Positions 50,966 to 60,821 are shown, numbered from the stretch's first letter. The stretch is 64,000 nt of DNA from an uncultured Campylobacter sp. (GCF_963518785.1 NZ_CAUQKJ010000002.1:1-64000), one strand, 5' to 3'. Numbers and translations: made by a program. Notes: generated from the sequence alone by a model not told the origin.

Positions 50966-53248
50966 ATAGTTAAAGAAGTATATTTTATCGTCGTATCGGC
51001 TATCATAATATTTTTTGGGCTTGCTACCATTGCGCCCGATTCCGCGCTTGTAGGCAGCGCCGGCAACGCCATCCGCTCATTTAATACCCAGCTATTCGGC
51101 TATTTTGCATACATCTATCCGATATTTTTGCTCGCCTTAGCATACGTAGCTTATAAGCATTTTCGCGGTTTTGACTTTAGATTTTTTGAGTTTAGCATCG
51201 GCGCGATTTTGCTGTTTTTTACCATTTTGATGGTGCAGTCGAGTCTCTTTGGCGCTAGCGGCGGAGCAGTCGGCAGCTTCGCAGTGGACGGGCTTAGGCG
51301 AATGATCGGAAGCGTCGGCGTATGGATTTTTAATATTACGATTTTTGTGCTTTCGCTAGTACTTATATTTGAAGATCGCTTTACCGACATCATCAAAAAC
51401 TGCTTTATTGGCTCAAGAGATGAAAGCTCGCAGGATGAAATTGAGGATGATTTCGCTAGCGATGCGGATGCAGCGCAAAGGGGCGGGCTGGCAAGGCATT
51501 CGTCTGCGCAAGGATTGAGAGGTGCGGAAAATTTTAACGCTTTGGATAACTCTTTGAGCGCAGAGGAAGATTCGGCGAAACAGGGTAATTTTGCGGAGCA
51601 GGGCGCAAGCGGACGCGGTTTTGAAAGCGAGCAAAATTTTAAAAATTTAAACGATATTCGCGAGCCCGAGAATGAGCAGAATTTTGGTGACGCGCAGGGT
51701 CTGCAGGCTTCCGCTGAACGCGAGCTTAAAATGCCGCAAAAGGGAAAGCCGAGCAGGCTAAAAAGGGTCGAGCGCCTAAGCGAGGTCGCCGAAAACAAAA
51801 GGCTTTTGGATCAGCTCGATAAGGGCAGGATGGCTAAGCCCAAGGATTTTAAGCTGCCGCCGCTTGATTTTTTAAACCTGCCGCCGAAAAAGAAAAGTAG
51901 CATCGACGAGAGCGAGATCGATCGTAAAATTTACGACCTGCTCGATAAACTGCGTAAATTTAAGATCGATGGCGACGTGGTGCGGACCTATTCGGGTCCG
52001 GTCGTTACGACATTTGAGTTTCGTCCCGCCGCGCACATCAAGGTGAGTAAAATTCTAACGCTGCAAGATGATCTGGCGATGGCTCTTAGAGCGCAGACCA
52101 TCCGCATCCAAGCGCCGGTTCCTGGCAAAGACGTCGTGGGCATCGAGATCCCGAATCAAAATATCGATACGATCTATCTGCGCGAAATTTTAGAAAGCGA
52201 CGTGTTTAAAAGTGCCTCCAGCCCGCTTACCATCGTGCTTGGCAAGGACATCGTGGGCCAGCCTTTCGTCACCGATCTTAAGAAGCTGCCGCACCTTCTC
52301 ATCGCAGGCACCACTGGAAGCGGCAAGAGCGTGGGCATCAACGCCATGCTGCTTAGCCTTTTGTATCGCAACTCGCCCAAGAGCCTGCGTCTCATAATGA
52401 TCGATCCAAAGATGCTCGAGTTTAGCATCTACAACGACATCCCACACCTGCTAACGCCTGTCATCACGCAGCCTAAGCAGGCGATCATCGCGCTAAGCAA
52501 CCTTGTCGCCGAGATGGAGCAGCGCTACTCGCTCATGGCGCAAAACAGGACGAAAAACATCGACAACTACAACGAAAAGATGTTGCGCGAGGGCGGCGAA
52601 ATTTTGCCTTACATCGTAGTTATCATCGACGAGCTCGCGGATCTGATGATGACGAGCGGCAAGGACGTGGAGCACTACATCGCGCGTCTGGCGCAGATGG
52701 CGCGCGCCAGCGGCATCCATCTCATCGTAGCGACGCAGCGCCCTAGCGTGGATGTCGTCACGGGGCTGATAAAGGCGAATCTGCCTAGCCGCATCAGCTT
52801 CCGAGTGGGCTCAAAGGTCGATAGCAAGGTGATTTTGGATCAGATGGGCGCGGACAGCCTGCTTGGACGGGGCGATATGCTCTTTACGCCGCCTACCGCG
52901 CCGGGGCTCATCCGCCTGCACGCGCCGTTTACGACCGAGAATGAGATCAACAAGATCGCGGAATTTTTAAAGGCGCAAGAAAGCGTCGTTTATGACGAGC
53001 GATTTTTGATCGAAAACGAGGGCGCCAAGCAAGAAGGCGGCATAATCAATCCGCAAAATATCGTGCTTGACGAGCTTTACGACGAGGCGAAGGCGATTGT
53101 TTTGGAGGAGGAGAAGACCTCGATCAGCTACCTACAGCGCCGCTTGCGTATCGGATACAATCGCGCCGCGACGATCATCGAGCAGCTCGAGCAGATGGGT
53201 GTTTTAAGCGAGATCAACGCCAAAGGCCAGCGCGACATAATCAAGTAA
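50966..53248 (+). CDS. ftsK: DNA translocase FtsK, apparently with a non-canonical start codon
   Basis: The frame is open from 50957. An AAGGA ribosome site (50955-50959) lies 6 nt before ATA 50966 and 3 nt before ATC 50963. No ATG, GTG or TTG occurs in frame until TTG 51128, which would delete the first TM segment. So the natural start appears to be ATA (or ATC), giving about 760 residues beginning (M)VKEVYFIVVSAIIIFFGLAT. Four TM segments, a low-complexity linker of about 130, an alpha-beta motor with Walker A GTTGSGKSV and Walker B PYIVVIIDELADLM, and a C-terminal gamma winged helix. It moves chromosome termini and dimers through the division septum. Confidence 0.9.
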   Translation: MVKEVYFIVVSAIIIFFGLATIAPDSALVGSAGNAIRSFNTQLFGYFAYIYPIFLLALAYVAYKHFRGFDFRFFEFSIGAILLFFTILMVQSSLFGASGGAVGSFAVDGLRRMIGSVGVWIFNITIFVLSLVLIFEDRFTDIIKNCFIGSRDESSQDEIEDDFASDADAAQRGGLARHSSAQGLRGAENFNALDNSLSAEEDSAKQGNFAEQGASGRGFESEQNFKNLNDIREPENEQNFGDAQGLQASAERELKMPQKGKPSRLKRVERLSEVAENKRLLDQLDKGRMAKPKDFKLPPLDFLNLPPKKKSSIDESEIDRKIYDLLDKLRKFKIDGDVVRTYSGPVVTTFEFRPAAHIKVSKILTLQDDLAMALRAQTIRIQAPVPGKDVVGIEIPNQNIDTIYLREILESDVFKSASSPLTIVLGKDIVGQPFVTDLKKLPHLLIAGTTGSGKSVGINAMLLSLLYRNSPKSLRLIMIDPKMLEFSIYNDIPHLLTPVITQPKQAIIALSNLVAEMEQRYSLMAQNRTKNIDNYNEKMLREGGEILPYIVVIIDELADLMMTSGKDVEHYIARLAQMARASGIHLIVATQRPSVDVVTGLIKANLPSRISFRVGSKVDSKVILDQMGADSLLGRGDMLFTPPTAPGLIRLHAPFTTENEINKIAEFLKAQESVVYDERFLIENEGAKQEGGIINPQNIVLDELYDEAKAIVLEEEKTSISYLQRRLRIGYNRAATIIEQLEQMGVLSEINAKGQRDIIK

Positions 53249-53331
53249 GCTTTAAAATTTCGATGAAATTTAAGCGGCAAAATTTTGAAATTTATTAAAT
53301 TTGCGGGCGCCAGAATTTTTAAAATTTAATC

Positions 53332-53432
53332 GATCTGCGTCGGTGAAATTTTAAAATTTATCGGATATGAAGCGGTGGAATTTTAAAATTTTTTGATCTA
53401 CATGGCGGATTTTAAATTTTAAAATTTACGCG
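53332..53432. repeat. Three 31-38-bp imperfect tandem units (GATcT...GGTGGAATTTTAAAATTT)
   Basis: Units at 53332-53363, 53364-53394 and 53395-53432, each beginning GAT and ending in the palindrome ATTTTAAAAT with variable flanks. Confidence 0.65.
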
Positions 53433-54236
53433 TTTTGCAGCTCGCGCTTGTGCTTCTGTGGCTGTAGCAAGGCGGACGGTTTACATGGATGCGCGGATGT
53501 GTCAAAGTTCTTTGCGGTGCGGCGGCGCTTTAAAGGTGGATGTAGCGCGGTACAAACAGCGCGTTTTGCAGCTTGCGTTTGCTGTACGCCGGTTTAAGAT
53601 ACATTGAAATTTAAGGCGTGGTTTAATTGAGCGCTATGTTCTTGCGCCAAATTTCAATCGCGGCGTGAAATTTTAGAGCGCAAGCGGAAAAAGTTGTTGC
53701 AGACTTGGCTTGCGGCGCGCGAGTACATGAGTAAAAAGTTCGTTGTGTGCTGAAGGTTAGTAGCAAAGTATTGCGGTTGTGCGTGGCGACCAACGTGCGG
53801 CACGAGTGCTCGCGCTGCACACTAAAAGCCGTTGTGTCGCAATCCGCTCGACCAAAAGCTGTTTGGCGCGCAGTGTTTTGTCGGGCGTGTTTCGTAGTGC
53901 GGCTGCATATGGCATGTTTTGCGAGTGAGTGCTTACATGCTCTGCGGCGTAAAATTTTAGAACGGAAAATTTATCGCCGTACGCATAAATTTAATAAAAT
54001 TTGCGACGTAGCGGCGAATAAATTTAAAACGAAATTTCGTACCGCCTGCGGTACAAGCGCGTTTTACGGCGAAGTCGCTTATTGTAAGATGCGGTGCGTT
54101 TTACGTTGTCCGGGCGCTGAAAATCGATCGGCATGTGAGCGCGTTTGCAATGATGTTGCGGCGTAAAATTTTGCAACTATCGCGCGCTACTCGTGCGCGA
54201 TTTTGCGTAGTTGTGGTTTGTAGCCGTGTTTATCGT

Positions 54237-54510
54237 GCGTAGAAAGTCGCCGCGATACGCCTGCCAGAGTAAAATGCACCCGCCTGTGTATTAAAAGATA
54301 GTGCGAGGTCACGCTTTACGGTGCTGCAGCGCGTGTCGAAGGCTACGCGATACGTGAGAGCAAAATGTACGCTTAAAAAGCGGCGTGAGATCGCGCTTCG
54401 CGGCGCTCTATCCGTAGCGTGCGTCGAAAGTCGCCGCGATGTTAGAATAGAGCGTACGCAATACGCGCTTGCGGGATACGCGAGACGTACCTTATGGCGT
54501 GCTATCCCGC
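54237..54510. repeat. Three 90-94-bp imperfect tandem copies, G/C-rich
   Basis: Copies begin at 54237, 54331 and about 54421. Each starts with GCGT(nn)CGAAAG(t/g)C(g/t)(c/a)CGCGAT, then a block with (A/G)AGTAAAATGCAC-like sequence, then a G(A/C)GATCGCGCTTCGCGGCGCT-like block. They are about 70 percent alike by eye. Confidence 0.5.
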
Positions 54511-54745
54511 AGCGTACGCCGCAAAGCCGCCTATGTGCGAGAATAAAATTCGCGCTGCGTGCCAAAGATGCACGATCGTGCTGCGTGCCAAAAGACAATA
54601 CGTGGTCGTGCCGTACGCTTTTTAAAAGGCGGTGCCACGATCGGCGCCGTGCGCCGCGGGCGCGATGCGAGGTTTGAGCCTCGCGCGGCAGACAAAGCGT
54701 GCACGGCACACGTAAATGCGAATAAATTTTAAAACGGAGAGATGA

Positions 54746-55906
54746 TTGAGAACCGATAAATGGCTATATTACTTCACCTGCGCGCTCATTACGATCGGCA
54801 TGATATTTTCGCTGTCGCTGAGCTCATATACGGTGCTTCTGCTGGGTGCTACGCCGTTACATTTTTTTTATCGTCAGTGCGCGGTGGGGATCGCCTGCAT
54901 TGCGGTGATGTGGATCGTCTCGCGCGCCGATCCCGATAAATGCCTAACGCCGGTGTGCATGTCGCTTTTTGCGATAATGGGGATTTTGATGCTTGCGATG
55001 GGCTTTTTGCCAAAATCCTTGGTCGCCGACGTAAACGGCGCAGCGCGCTGGATCAGACTGCCGTTTTTTAACCTCGCGCCGGTGGAATTTTTCAAGGTGG
55101 GCTTCATCTACTTTTTGGCGTGGAGCTTCTCGCGCAAGCTCGATCACTCAAAAAAAAGCATCGGGCGCGAGATCGCGACGCTGCTTCCTTACGTAGCGCT
55201 TTTCGGCTTTGTAGTGATCCTAGTCGCCATCGTGCAAAATGATCTGGGGCAGGTCGCGGTGCTTGGGCTTACGATGATTTTTATGTCGCTTTTCGCGGGC
55301 ACGAGCTTCAAGCTCATCGGTTTTAGCTTTATGGGAATTTTGGGGCTTGCTTACGTTTTTATCGTCACGAGCGCGCACAGGGTCGATCGCGTGCGCTCGT
55401 GGTGGGGAGGCGTGCAGGATTTCGTGCTGTCGTTTATGTCGCCGGAGACTGCCGCGGGGCTGCGTATAGAGGACGCTAGCGCGCCGTATCAGGTCGGACA
55501 CTCTCTCAATGCGATAAACAACGGCGAGTTTTTCGGGCAGGGGCTTGGGCTGGGAAGCTTTAAGCTAGGATATCTGAGCGAGGTGCATACCGACTTCGTG
55601 CTCGCAGGTATCGCCGAGGAGTGGGGATTTGTCGGGATTTTGCTCATCGTGGCGCTATTTTATGCGATGCTATTTCGCATCTTTCAGACTGCGAGTAAGT
55701 CGCCGAGTAACGTAAATTTCCTCTTTTGCCTCGGTATCGGCTTTATGTTTTTCTTTTCGTTCATTATCAACTCCTACGGTATTACGTCGATCTCGCCGGT
55801 TAAGGGCATCGCCGTGCCGTTTCTAAGCTATGGCGGCAGCCACCTGCTCGCGGCGTCGTTTGCGGTGGGGCTCGTTTTGATGGCGTCGAAAAGGGCAAAA
55901 TTTTAA
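54746..55906 (+). CDS. ftsW: Peptidoglycan glycosyltransferase FtsW (SEDS family)
   Basis: 386 residues from TTG 54746 (GGAGA 6 nt upstream; the ATG at 54742 is out of frame and stops at once). About 10 TM segments; SEDS hallmarks include NGAARWIRLPFFNLAPVEFF, QNDLGQVAVLG and SYGGSHLLAASFAVGL. It polymerises septal glycan from lipid II with its partner PBP. murG follows 136 bp downstream, supporting FtsW over RodA. Confidence 0.93.
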   Translation: MRTDKWLYYFTCALITIGMIFSLSLSSYTVLLLGATPLHFFYRQCAVGIACIAVMWIVSRADPDKCLTPVCMSLFAIMGILMLAMGFLPKSLVADVNGAARWIRLPFFNLAPVEFFKVGFIYFLAWSFSRKLDHSKKSIGREIATLLPYVALFGFVVILVAIVQNDLGQVAVLGLTMIFMSLFAGTSFKLIGFSFMGILGLAYVFIVTSAHRVDRVRSWWGGVQDFVLSFMSPETAAGLRIEDASAPYQVGHSLNAINNGEFFGQGLGLGSFKLGYLSEVHTDFVLAGIAEEWGFVGILLIVALFYAMLFRIFQTASKSPSNVNFLFCLGIGFMFFFSFIINSYGITSISPVKGIAVPFLSYGGSHLLAASFAVGLVLMASKRAKF

Positions 55907-56042
55907 GGCTTCTGCGGGCTTTGGAGCGAGTGCGGTTTAAATTTAGACGTAAAATTTAGAGCAGAATTGCGCTTAAAATTTTACGCTAAGCGCGCCGAGA
56001 CCCAAATTTAAGCGTGAAATTTTATAAATTTAAAGGAAAAGT

Positions 56043-57056
56043 ATGGTCATAGCAATCAGCGGCGGCGGCACCGGCGGGCATCTGATAATCGCTAAAAATT
56101 TAGCTGCCCGCCTTGCGAAGCATGGCATCAGGGCGATCTTCATCGGCTCAAACCGCGGGCAGGATCGCGCGTGGTTTGAAAATAGCGAGCTTTTCGCGCG
56201 TACCTATTTTTTGCAAAGCTCGGGCGTCGTCGATAAAAAGGGCTTTGCCAAGCTAGCCTCGCTGCTAAATATCCTGCGCCTCTCGCTTGCGGCGCGTAAA
56301 ATTTTAAAGCAAAACGGCGTGCGCGCGCTCATCAGCGTAGGCGGATACAGCTCAGCGCCCGCATCCATCGCGGCGATCCTTTCTCGCGTGCCTTTTTTTA
56401 TCCACGAGCAAAACGCCGTTTGTGGGCGGCTCAATCGCCTGCTGAGGCCATTCGCGCGCATGTTTTACAGCTCTTATGAAAAGCCTGCGTTTGCTTATCC
56501 GATCGCTGATATTTTCTTCGAGACGGCGCGGCCGCGCACGGCGCTTAAGAGGGTCATCTTTTTGGGCGGCTCGCAGGGAGCGAGCTTTATCAACTCGCTT
56601 GCCGTGGAGCTTGCGCCTAAGCTTTTGAGCCTCGGCTACGGCTTGATCCATCAGTGCGGTGAGCGCGAGTTTGAGCGCATCTCGCAGATCTACGCGCAGC
56701 AGGGCCTGGACGTACAGCTCGTAGGCTTTTGCAAAAACATGCACGAGCTCATCGCAAGCGCCGATCTTTGCGTCGGACGCAGCGGCGCCAGCACGCTGTG
56801 GGAGCTCTGCGCAAACGGCCTGCCTGCGATATTCGTGCCGTTTCCGTTTGCGGCGGCGGATCATCAGTTTTACAATGCGAAATTTCTTAAAGAGCGCGGG
56901 CTTTGCGAAATTTTACGTCAAGAGGACGCAAGCGGCGAGCGGATTTTGGGCTTGATTGAGAGCTTCGACGTGGCGCGAGCGAGCAAAGGACTGCTTGAGT
57001 TAGCGGATCGAAACGGCGCACAAGCGATAATCGACGACGTAATGAGTAAAATTTAA
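56043..57056 (+). CDS. murG: Lipid II synthase MurG (UDP-GlcNAc transferase)
   Basis: 337 residues. The N-terminal loop SGGGTGGH is at about 7-14; HEQNAVCGRLNR, then a second Rossmann domain with FLGGSQGASFINS and CVGRSGASTLWELCANGLPA complete the GT28 pattern. Adds GlcNAc to lipid I on the inner face of the membrane, giving the FtsW substrate. RBS AAAGGAAAA before ATG. Confidence 0.96.
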   Translation: MVIAISGGGTGGHLIIAKNLAARLAKHGIRAIFIGSNRGQDRAWFENSELFARTYFLQSSGVVDKKGFAKLASLLNILRLSLAARKILKQNGVRALISVGGYSSAPASIAAILSRVPFFIHEQNAVCGRLNRLLRPFARMFYSSYEKPAFAYPIADIFFETARPRTALKRVIFLGGSQGASFINSLAVELAPKLLSLGYGLIHQCGEREFERISQIYAQQGLDVQLVGFCKNMHELIASADLCVGRSGASTLWELCANGLPAIFVPFPFAAADHQFYNAKFLKERGLCEILRQEDASGERILGLIESFDVARASKGLLELADRNGAQAIIDDVMSKI

Positions 57057-57284
57057 AAGAGCACAGGCGCGCTTGCGTAAATTTGAGACGATCTCTCCGC
57101 GATGTCGGCTTTAAATTTATTAAACCGATTAAATTTTGACTTTCTGTGTTTGCGTAAATTTTACGCGGCGCTTGGGTTTGAGTAAAAATTTGAAATTTGT
57201 ATGCTTGCAGGCGAAGGACGCTTTTTGATTTGCGCAAATTTAAGCTCGCAAACGAAGCCGCGCAAAAGTGCATTGAGCGTAAAA

Positions 57285-58196
57285 TTATCTGCGCCTAAAG
57301 CTGATTATCGCATCGTCGTTTTCTTGTTGATATTTTTCAAATAAAGCCTGATATCTTTGCGATTTTGCCGGATCATTTGAATAAATTCCCACTAGAAAAT
57401 AGCACGCCTCTGCAAATCGCAACTCACACGATCGCTCAAAGTATCGCGTACCCGTTTCTTTGTCATCGTCGTCAAAATACGCGACGTAACCGAACATGAA
57501 GCAGCCCTCGCCATTGCCGAGCTTGCATGCTTTTTTATACAGTTTTCTGCCCTCTTGTGAATCTCTATCCTCGTAGCCTGCGAGTCTCGTGCAGCTTTCG
57601 CCGCCGTTAAGCTCGTAGCAGCCTTTTTTAAGCAGATCTTTGGCGCCTTCTTGCGAAATTTCGCCATTTAGTAGCAGAAGGCTCGAAAGCACGGCACAGG
57701 CATCGCCGTCTCCGCCGTCGCAATCTTCGCGAAATCTTACGGGATTTTTCATTTTTAAAGTGCCGTCTTTGGTGCGAATAGAAATTTCTTTAGGATTTTT
57801 ATTTGCGTCTTCGTTTGCTTGATTGATAGGAATTTGGGCTTCATTTAAAATCTCCGTGCGAAAAGGCGCTTTTATCGCTATAAAAACCGCGACTATACAT
57901 ACGATGACGAGAGGGAGTATTTTCGGTGTAGAGCAATTATTGCGTTGAGCGCGGAGATCTGCGTCTTTGATCGATTGCCCACCACTTAAAGTAGCGGCGG
58001 AGGGCTTGGTGCTCGGTTTTTGGCTTAAATTTGCGGCCGAACCTATGCCTGATTTTTCAGTCAAATTTACGGCGGCGTCCGCATTCAGATCTGCATTAAC
58101 GTCCGTCTCGCAGATATTTTCGTTTGAGCTTTTTAAATTTTTGCCCCGTTTTTCTCTCAGCTCATTTATGCGTTGTATGATTTCTTCATTATTCAA
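57285..58196 (-). CDS. Bitopic membrane protein with Sel1-type repeats
   Basis: 303 residues: a cytosolic, Lys/Asn/Ser-rich start of about 95, one TM segment (LPLVIVCIVAVFIAI), then periplasmic Sel1-like repeats with paired Cys (GDACAVLSSLLLLNG, GGESCTRLAGYEDRD, GEGCFMFGYVAYFDDD, FAEACYFLVGIYSND). Cys-rich SLR proteins of this type are known in Helicobacter and Campylobacter (Hcp-like) and are usually exported. Function unknown. Single gene, opposite in strand to its neighbours; RBS AAAGGAT before ATG. Confidence 0.8.
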   Translation of the reverse strand: MNNEEIIQRINELREKRGKNLKSSNENICETDVNADLNADAAVNLTEKSGIGSAANLSQKPSTKPSAATLSGGQSIKDADLRAQRNNCSTPKILPLVIVCIVAVFIAIKAPFRTEILNEAQIPINQANEDANKNPKEISIRTKDGTLKMKNPVRFREDCDGGDGDACAVLSSLLLLNGEISQEGAKDLLKKGCYELNGGESCTRLAGYEDRDSQEGRKLYKKACKLGNGEGCFMFGYVAYFDDDDKETGTRYFERSCELRFAEACYFLVGIYSNDPAKSQRYQALFEKYQQENDDAIISFRRR

Positions 58197-58473
58197 ATAA
58201 AATCCTTTCTGCTCGATAAATTTTTATTAATTGGTTAAACACCGGGCTTATCATCAAAATCGCATTAATATCGGGGGGATTATATCATCTTGTTTTGAAT
58301 TTTTCAAAAAACGACGACTAAGAAAAATCCGCAAATTTAGTGCAAATACGCCGTCAAATTTAGATGGGTTCTTGCTGGGATTATCCAAGGCCAGGTTTAA
58401 ATTTCATATACTTCGGACGCGCATAAATTTACAAGACTTGATAGGATTCATATCAAGTTTATTTATTCTTCTC

Positions 58474-58502
58474 TTGACAAGATTAGCACTCCATGATATA
58501 AT
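58474..58502 (+). promoter_or_regulatory. Sigma-70 promoter of htpG
   Basis: Perfect TTGACA (58474-58479) and perfect TATAAT (58497-58502) with 17-nt spacing, 29 nt before the ATG. Strikingly like the cbpA promoter, the only other full consensus pair I saw in the window. Confidence 0.85.
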
Positions 58503-58509
58503 CTGCCAA
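58483..58509. promoter_or_regulatory. CIRCE-like HrcA operator in the htpG promoter
   Basis: The left half is a perfect TTAGCACTC; after exactly 9 nt comes ATCTGCCAA, which keeps 5 of 9 bases of the right half GAGTGCTAA. It lies between the -35 and -10 boxes and over the start region, so HrcA bound here would block transcription. Confidence 0.6.
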
Positions 58510-58531
58510 AATTTTTAAAAAGGACCGCATA

Positions 58532-60373
58532 ATGGCAAAGAAAAAATTTAAGACCGAAGTGAATGATCTGCTAAATTTGATGATCCATTCGCTTTATTCA
58601 AACAAGGAGATTTTCCTGCGCGAGCTGATCTCAAACGCAAGCGACGCGCTGGATAAATTAAACTATCTAAGCCTTACGAACGACGAATATAAGGCGCTTT
58701 CGTATGTGCCGCGCATCGATATAAAGATCGACAAAGAGGCCAAAACGCTAAGCATCGGCGACAACGGCATAGGCATGGACGAGGCCGAGCTCGAGAGCAA
58801 TCTAGGCACCATTGCGCGCAGCGGTACGAAGGGCTTTATGGCGAGCCTTAGCGGCGATGCGGCGAAGGATAGCAACCTCATAGGGCAGTTCGGCGTAGGG
58901 TTTTATTCGGCGTTTATGGTAGCGGACCATATCGAAGTTATCAGCCGCAAGCCGCTCTCGCAGGACGCTTTTAAATGGAGCAGCGACGCGAGCAACTACG
59001 CGATCGAAAAGGCGCAAAAAGAGAGCTTCGGCACGATGATAATCCTGCATATGAAAGATGAGGAGTTTTTGGACGGCTACAGGCTCGAAGGCATCGTCAA
59101 AAAATACTCCAACCACATCCCATATCCGATCTTTATGGATAAAGAAGAATACATTCCCGCGCAAAAAGAGGGCGAGCAGGGACATAGCGAGGTTAAAAAC
59201 GTCCAGATCAACCGCGCGAGCGCGCTTTGGCAGCTGCCAAAAAGTAGCCTAAAGCCAAGCGATTACAATGAATTTTACAAGCAGATCAGCCACGACAGCG
59301 GCGATCCGCTATTTTACATCCACACCAAGGCCGAGGGCACGCACGAATACACGACGCTTTTTTACGTGCCGAGCAGCGAGCCTTTCGATCTATACCGCGT
59401 CGATTATCAAAGCGGCGTGAAGCTCTACGTCAAGCGCGTTTTCATCACCGACGACGCCAAAGAGCTGCTGCCTAGCTATCTGCGCTTCGTGCGCGGCATA
59501 ATGGACGTCGAGGATCTGCCGCTAAACGTAAGCCGCGAAATTTTACAAGAAAATCGAATTCTAGCCTACGTCCGCGAGCAGAGCGTGAAAAAAATTCTAT
59601 CCGAGCTAGAAAAGCTTTTGCAGAACGATCGCGAAAAATACATAAAATTTTACGAATTATTCGGCAAGGTTTTGAAAGAGGGACTTTACGGCTTCGGCGC
59701 AAACAAAGAGGAAATTTTAAAGCTCTGTCTTTTCAAATCAAACCTGCGAGACGGCCTCATCACGCTTAGCGAGTATAAGGAAAAAATGGGCGCAGAGCAA
59801 AAAGAGATCTATTATATCGCGGGAAACAGCGCCGCGATGCTTAAAAGCTCGCCTCTGATCGAGAAATTTAACGCCGAGGGCACGGAGGTGCTGCTCTGCG
59901 ACGATGAGATCGATACGATCGTGATGCCTGGCGTTTTTGAGTTTGATAAGACGCCGGTTAAAAACGCGACTTCGATCAAACAAGAAGCTGCGAGCGACGA
60001 CGCCGCGACGCCGCAAGCCAAAGAGATCGCCGCAAAGATCAAAGAAATTTTAGGCGAACGCGTCAAGGATGTTAAAATTTCATCGCGTCTAAGCGGCTCG
60101 CTTTCCTGCCTTGTTTTTGACGAGAACGATCCCGATTTTGCGACGCAGCAGCTGCTTAAGCAAATGGGAGGCCGCAATCTGCCGCCAATAAAGCCGATTT
60201 TGGAGATCAATGCAGATCACGAGATCATCAAAAAGCTGCAGGCCGATAAACTGATGCTGCCGCAAGTAGCCGAGATAATCTACGATCTGGCGCGCCTTAG
60301 CGAGGGGCAGGAGCTGGAAAATCCGAGCGAGTTTATCAAAAACGTAAACGAGCTGATCGCAAAGGCTCTGTAG
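58532..60373 (+). CDS. htpG: Molecular chaperone HtpG (Hsp90)
   Basis: 613 residues, the standard length. The N-terminal GHKL ATPase has ELISNASDALDKL, DNGIGM, GTIARSGTK and IGQFGVGFYSAFM. The middle domain has the catalytic-loop Arg in LPLNVSREILQEN, and a C-terminal dimerisation domain follows. A heat-shock chaperone in the cytosol. RBS AAAAGGA before ATG; single-gene unit under the promoter/CIRCE-like site upstream. Confidence 0.97.
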   Translation: MAKKKFKTEVNDLLNLMIHSLYSNKEIFLRELISNASDALDKLNYLSLTNDEYKALSYVPRIDIKIDKEAKTLSIGDNGIGMDEAELESNLGTIARSGTKGFMASLSGDAAKDSNLIGQFGVGFYSAFMVADHIEVISRKPLSQDAFKWSSDASNYAIEKAQKESFGTMIILHMKDEEFLDGYRLEGIVKKYSNHIPYPIFMDKEEYIPAQKEGEQGHSEVKNVQINRASALWQLPKSSLKPSDYNEFYKQISHDSGDPLFYIHTKAEGTHEYTTLFYVPSSEPFDLYRVDYQSGVKLYVKRVFITDDAKELLPSYLRFVRGIMDVEDLPLNVSREILQENRILAYVREQSVKKILSELEKLLQNDREKYIKFYELFGKVLKEGLYGFGANKEEILKLCLFKSNLRDGLITLSEYKEKMGAEQKEIYYIAGNSAAMLKSSPLIEKFNAEGTEVLLCDDEIDTIVMPGVFEFDKTPVKNATSIKQEAASDDAATPQAKEIAAKIKEILGERVKDVKISSRLSGSLSCLVFDENDPDFATQQLLKQMGGRNLPPIKPILEINADHEIIKKLQADKLMLPQVAEIIYDLARLSEGQELENPSEFIKNVNELIAKAL

Positions 60374-60821
60374 ATTATCCTAAATTTAGAGCCTCGATCC
60401 GCTACCTAAATTCCGCGCGGCTGCATAAGCTGTATAAATCTATGGAGTCGCGCTTTTAAATTTAAAAAGAAATTTCAGCTCGCAAACTTCACCGCGCTTT
60501 CTAAATTTTAAAATTTAAAAGCGGCGGAATTTCACCCTTTAATTTCGGTAAAAATTTTATTTAGCGGCTCGGTTTGGCATTTTGGAAATTTTGAGGTTTT
60601 GATCGCTTTTATCCGCGAGTTGAGCTTGGGACGCAAGCCAAAAATTTTCGTCAAATCATGAAATCATAAATAGGGCGATAAATTCTACTATTCATTAATT
60701 TAATCTTTACAAAGTTGGGTATTTTTATTTTAAATTTCCCCCTTTTTATCGTAAACAGCGAGATTGTTTGATATAATTCATTTTATAAATATTTGTAAAT
60801 CTTTATGAAAGGAGATTTCGA
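60374..60821. other. Gene-free stretch between htpG and the porin gene
   Basis: A/T-rich, no ORF. Contains the porin promoter near its right end and no clear htpG terminator. Confidence 0.5.
60772..60777 (+). promoter_or_regulatory. -10 box of the porin gene
   Basis: TTTGATATAATT contains a perfect TATAAT 45 nt before ATG. Upstream there are T-runs (CCCCCTTTTTA, TTTGTTTG phase) but no -35 consensus, the usual strong Campylobacter promoter form. Confidence 0.7.

Larger units (their letters stand above)
53249..54745. other. 1.5-kb repeat-rich gene-free stretch between ftsK and ftsW
   Basis: ORFs exist on both strands (for example around 53747-54166 and 54230-54709) but have very high Arg/Cys/Ala, no ribosome sites and no family likeness. 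The left part is AAATTTTAAAATTT palindromes (53332-53432), the right part G/C-rich imperfect repeats (54237-54510). It may be old, decayed sequence. Confidence 0.5.

Noticed and set aside
53747..54709. ORFs of 118-159 codons on both strands between ftsK and ftsW
   Set aside because: Arg/Cys/Ala-heavy, overlapping on both strands, no ribosome sites, no family likeness; explained by G/C-rich repeats.
54742..54759. ATG start of ftsW at 54742
   Set aside because: This ATG is in another frame and stops after five codons. The TTG at 54746 is in frame and has GGAGA upstream.
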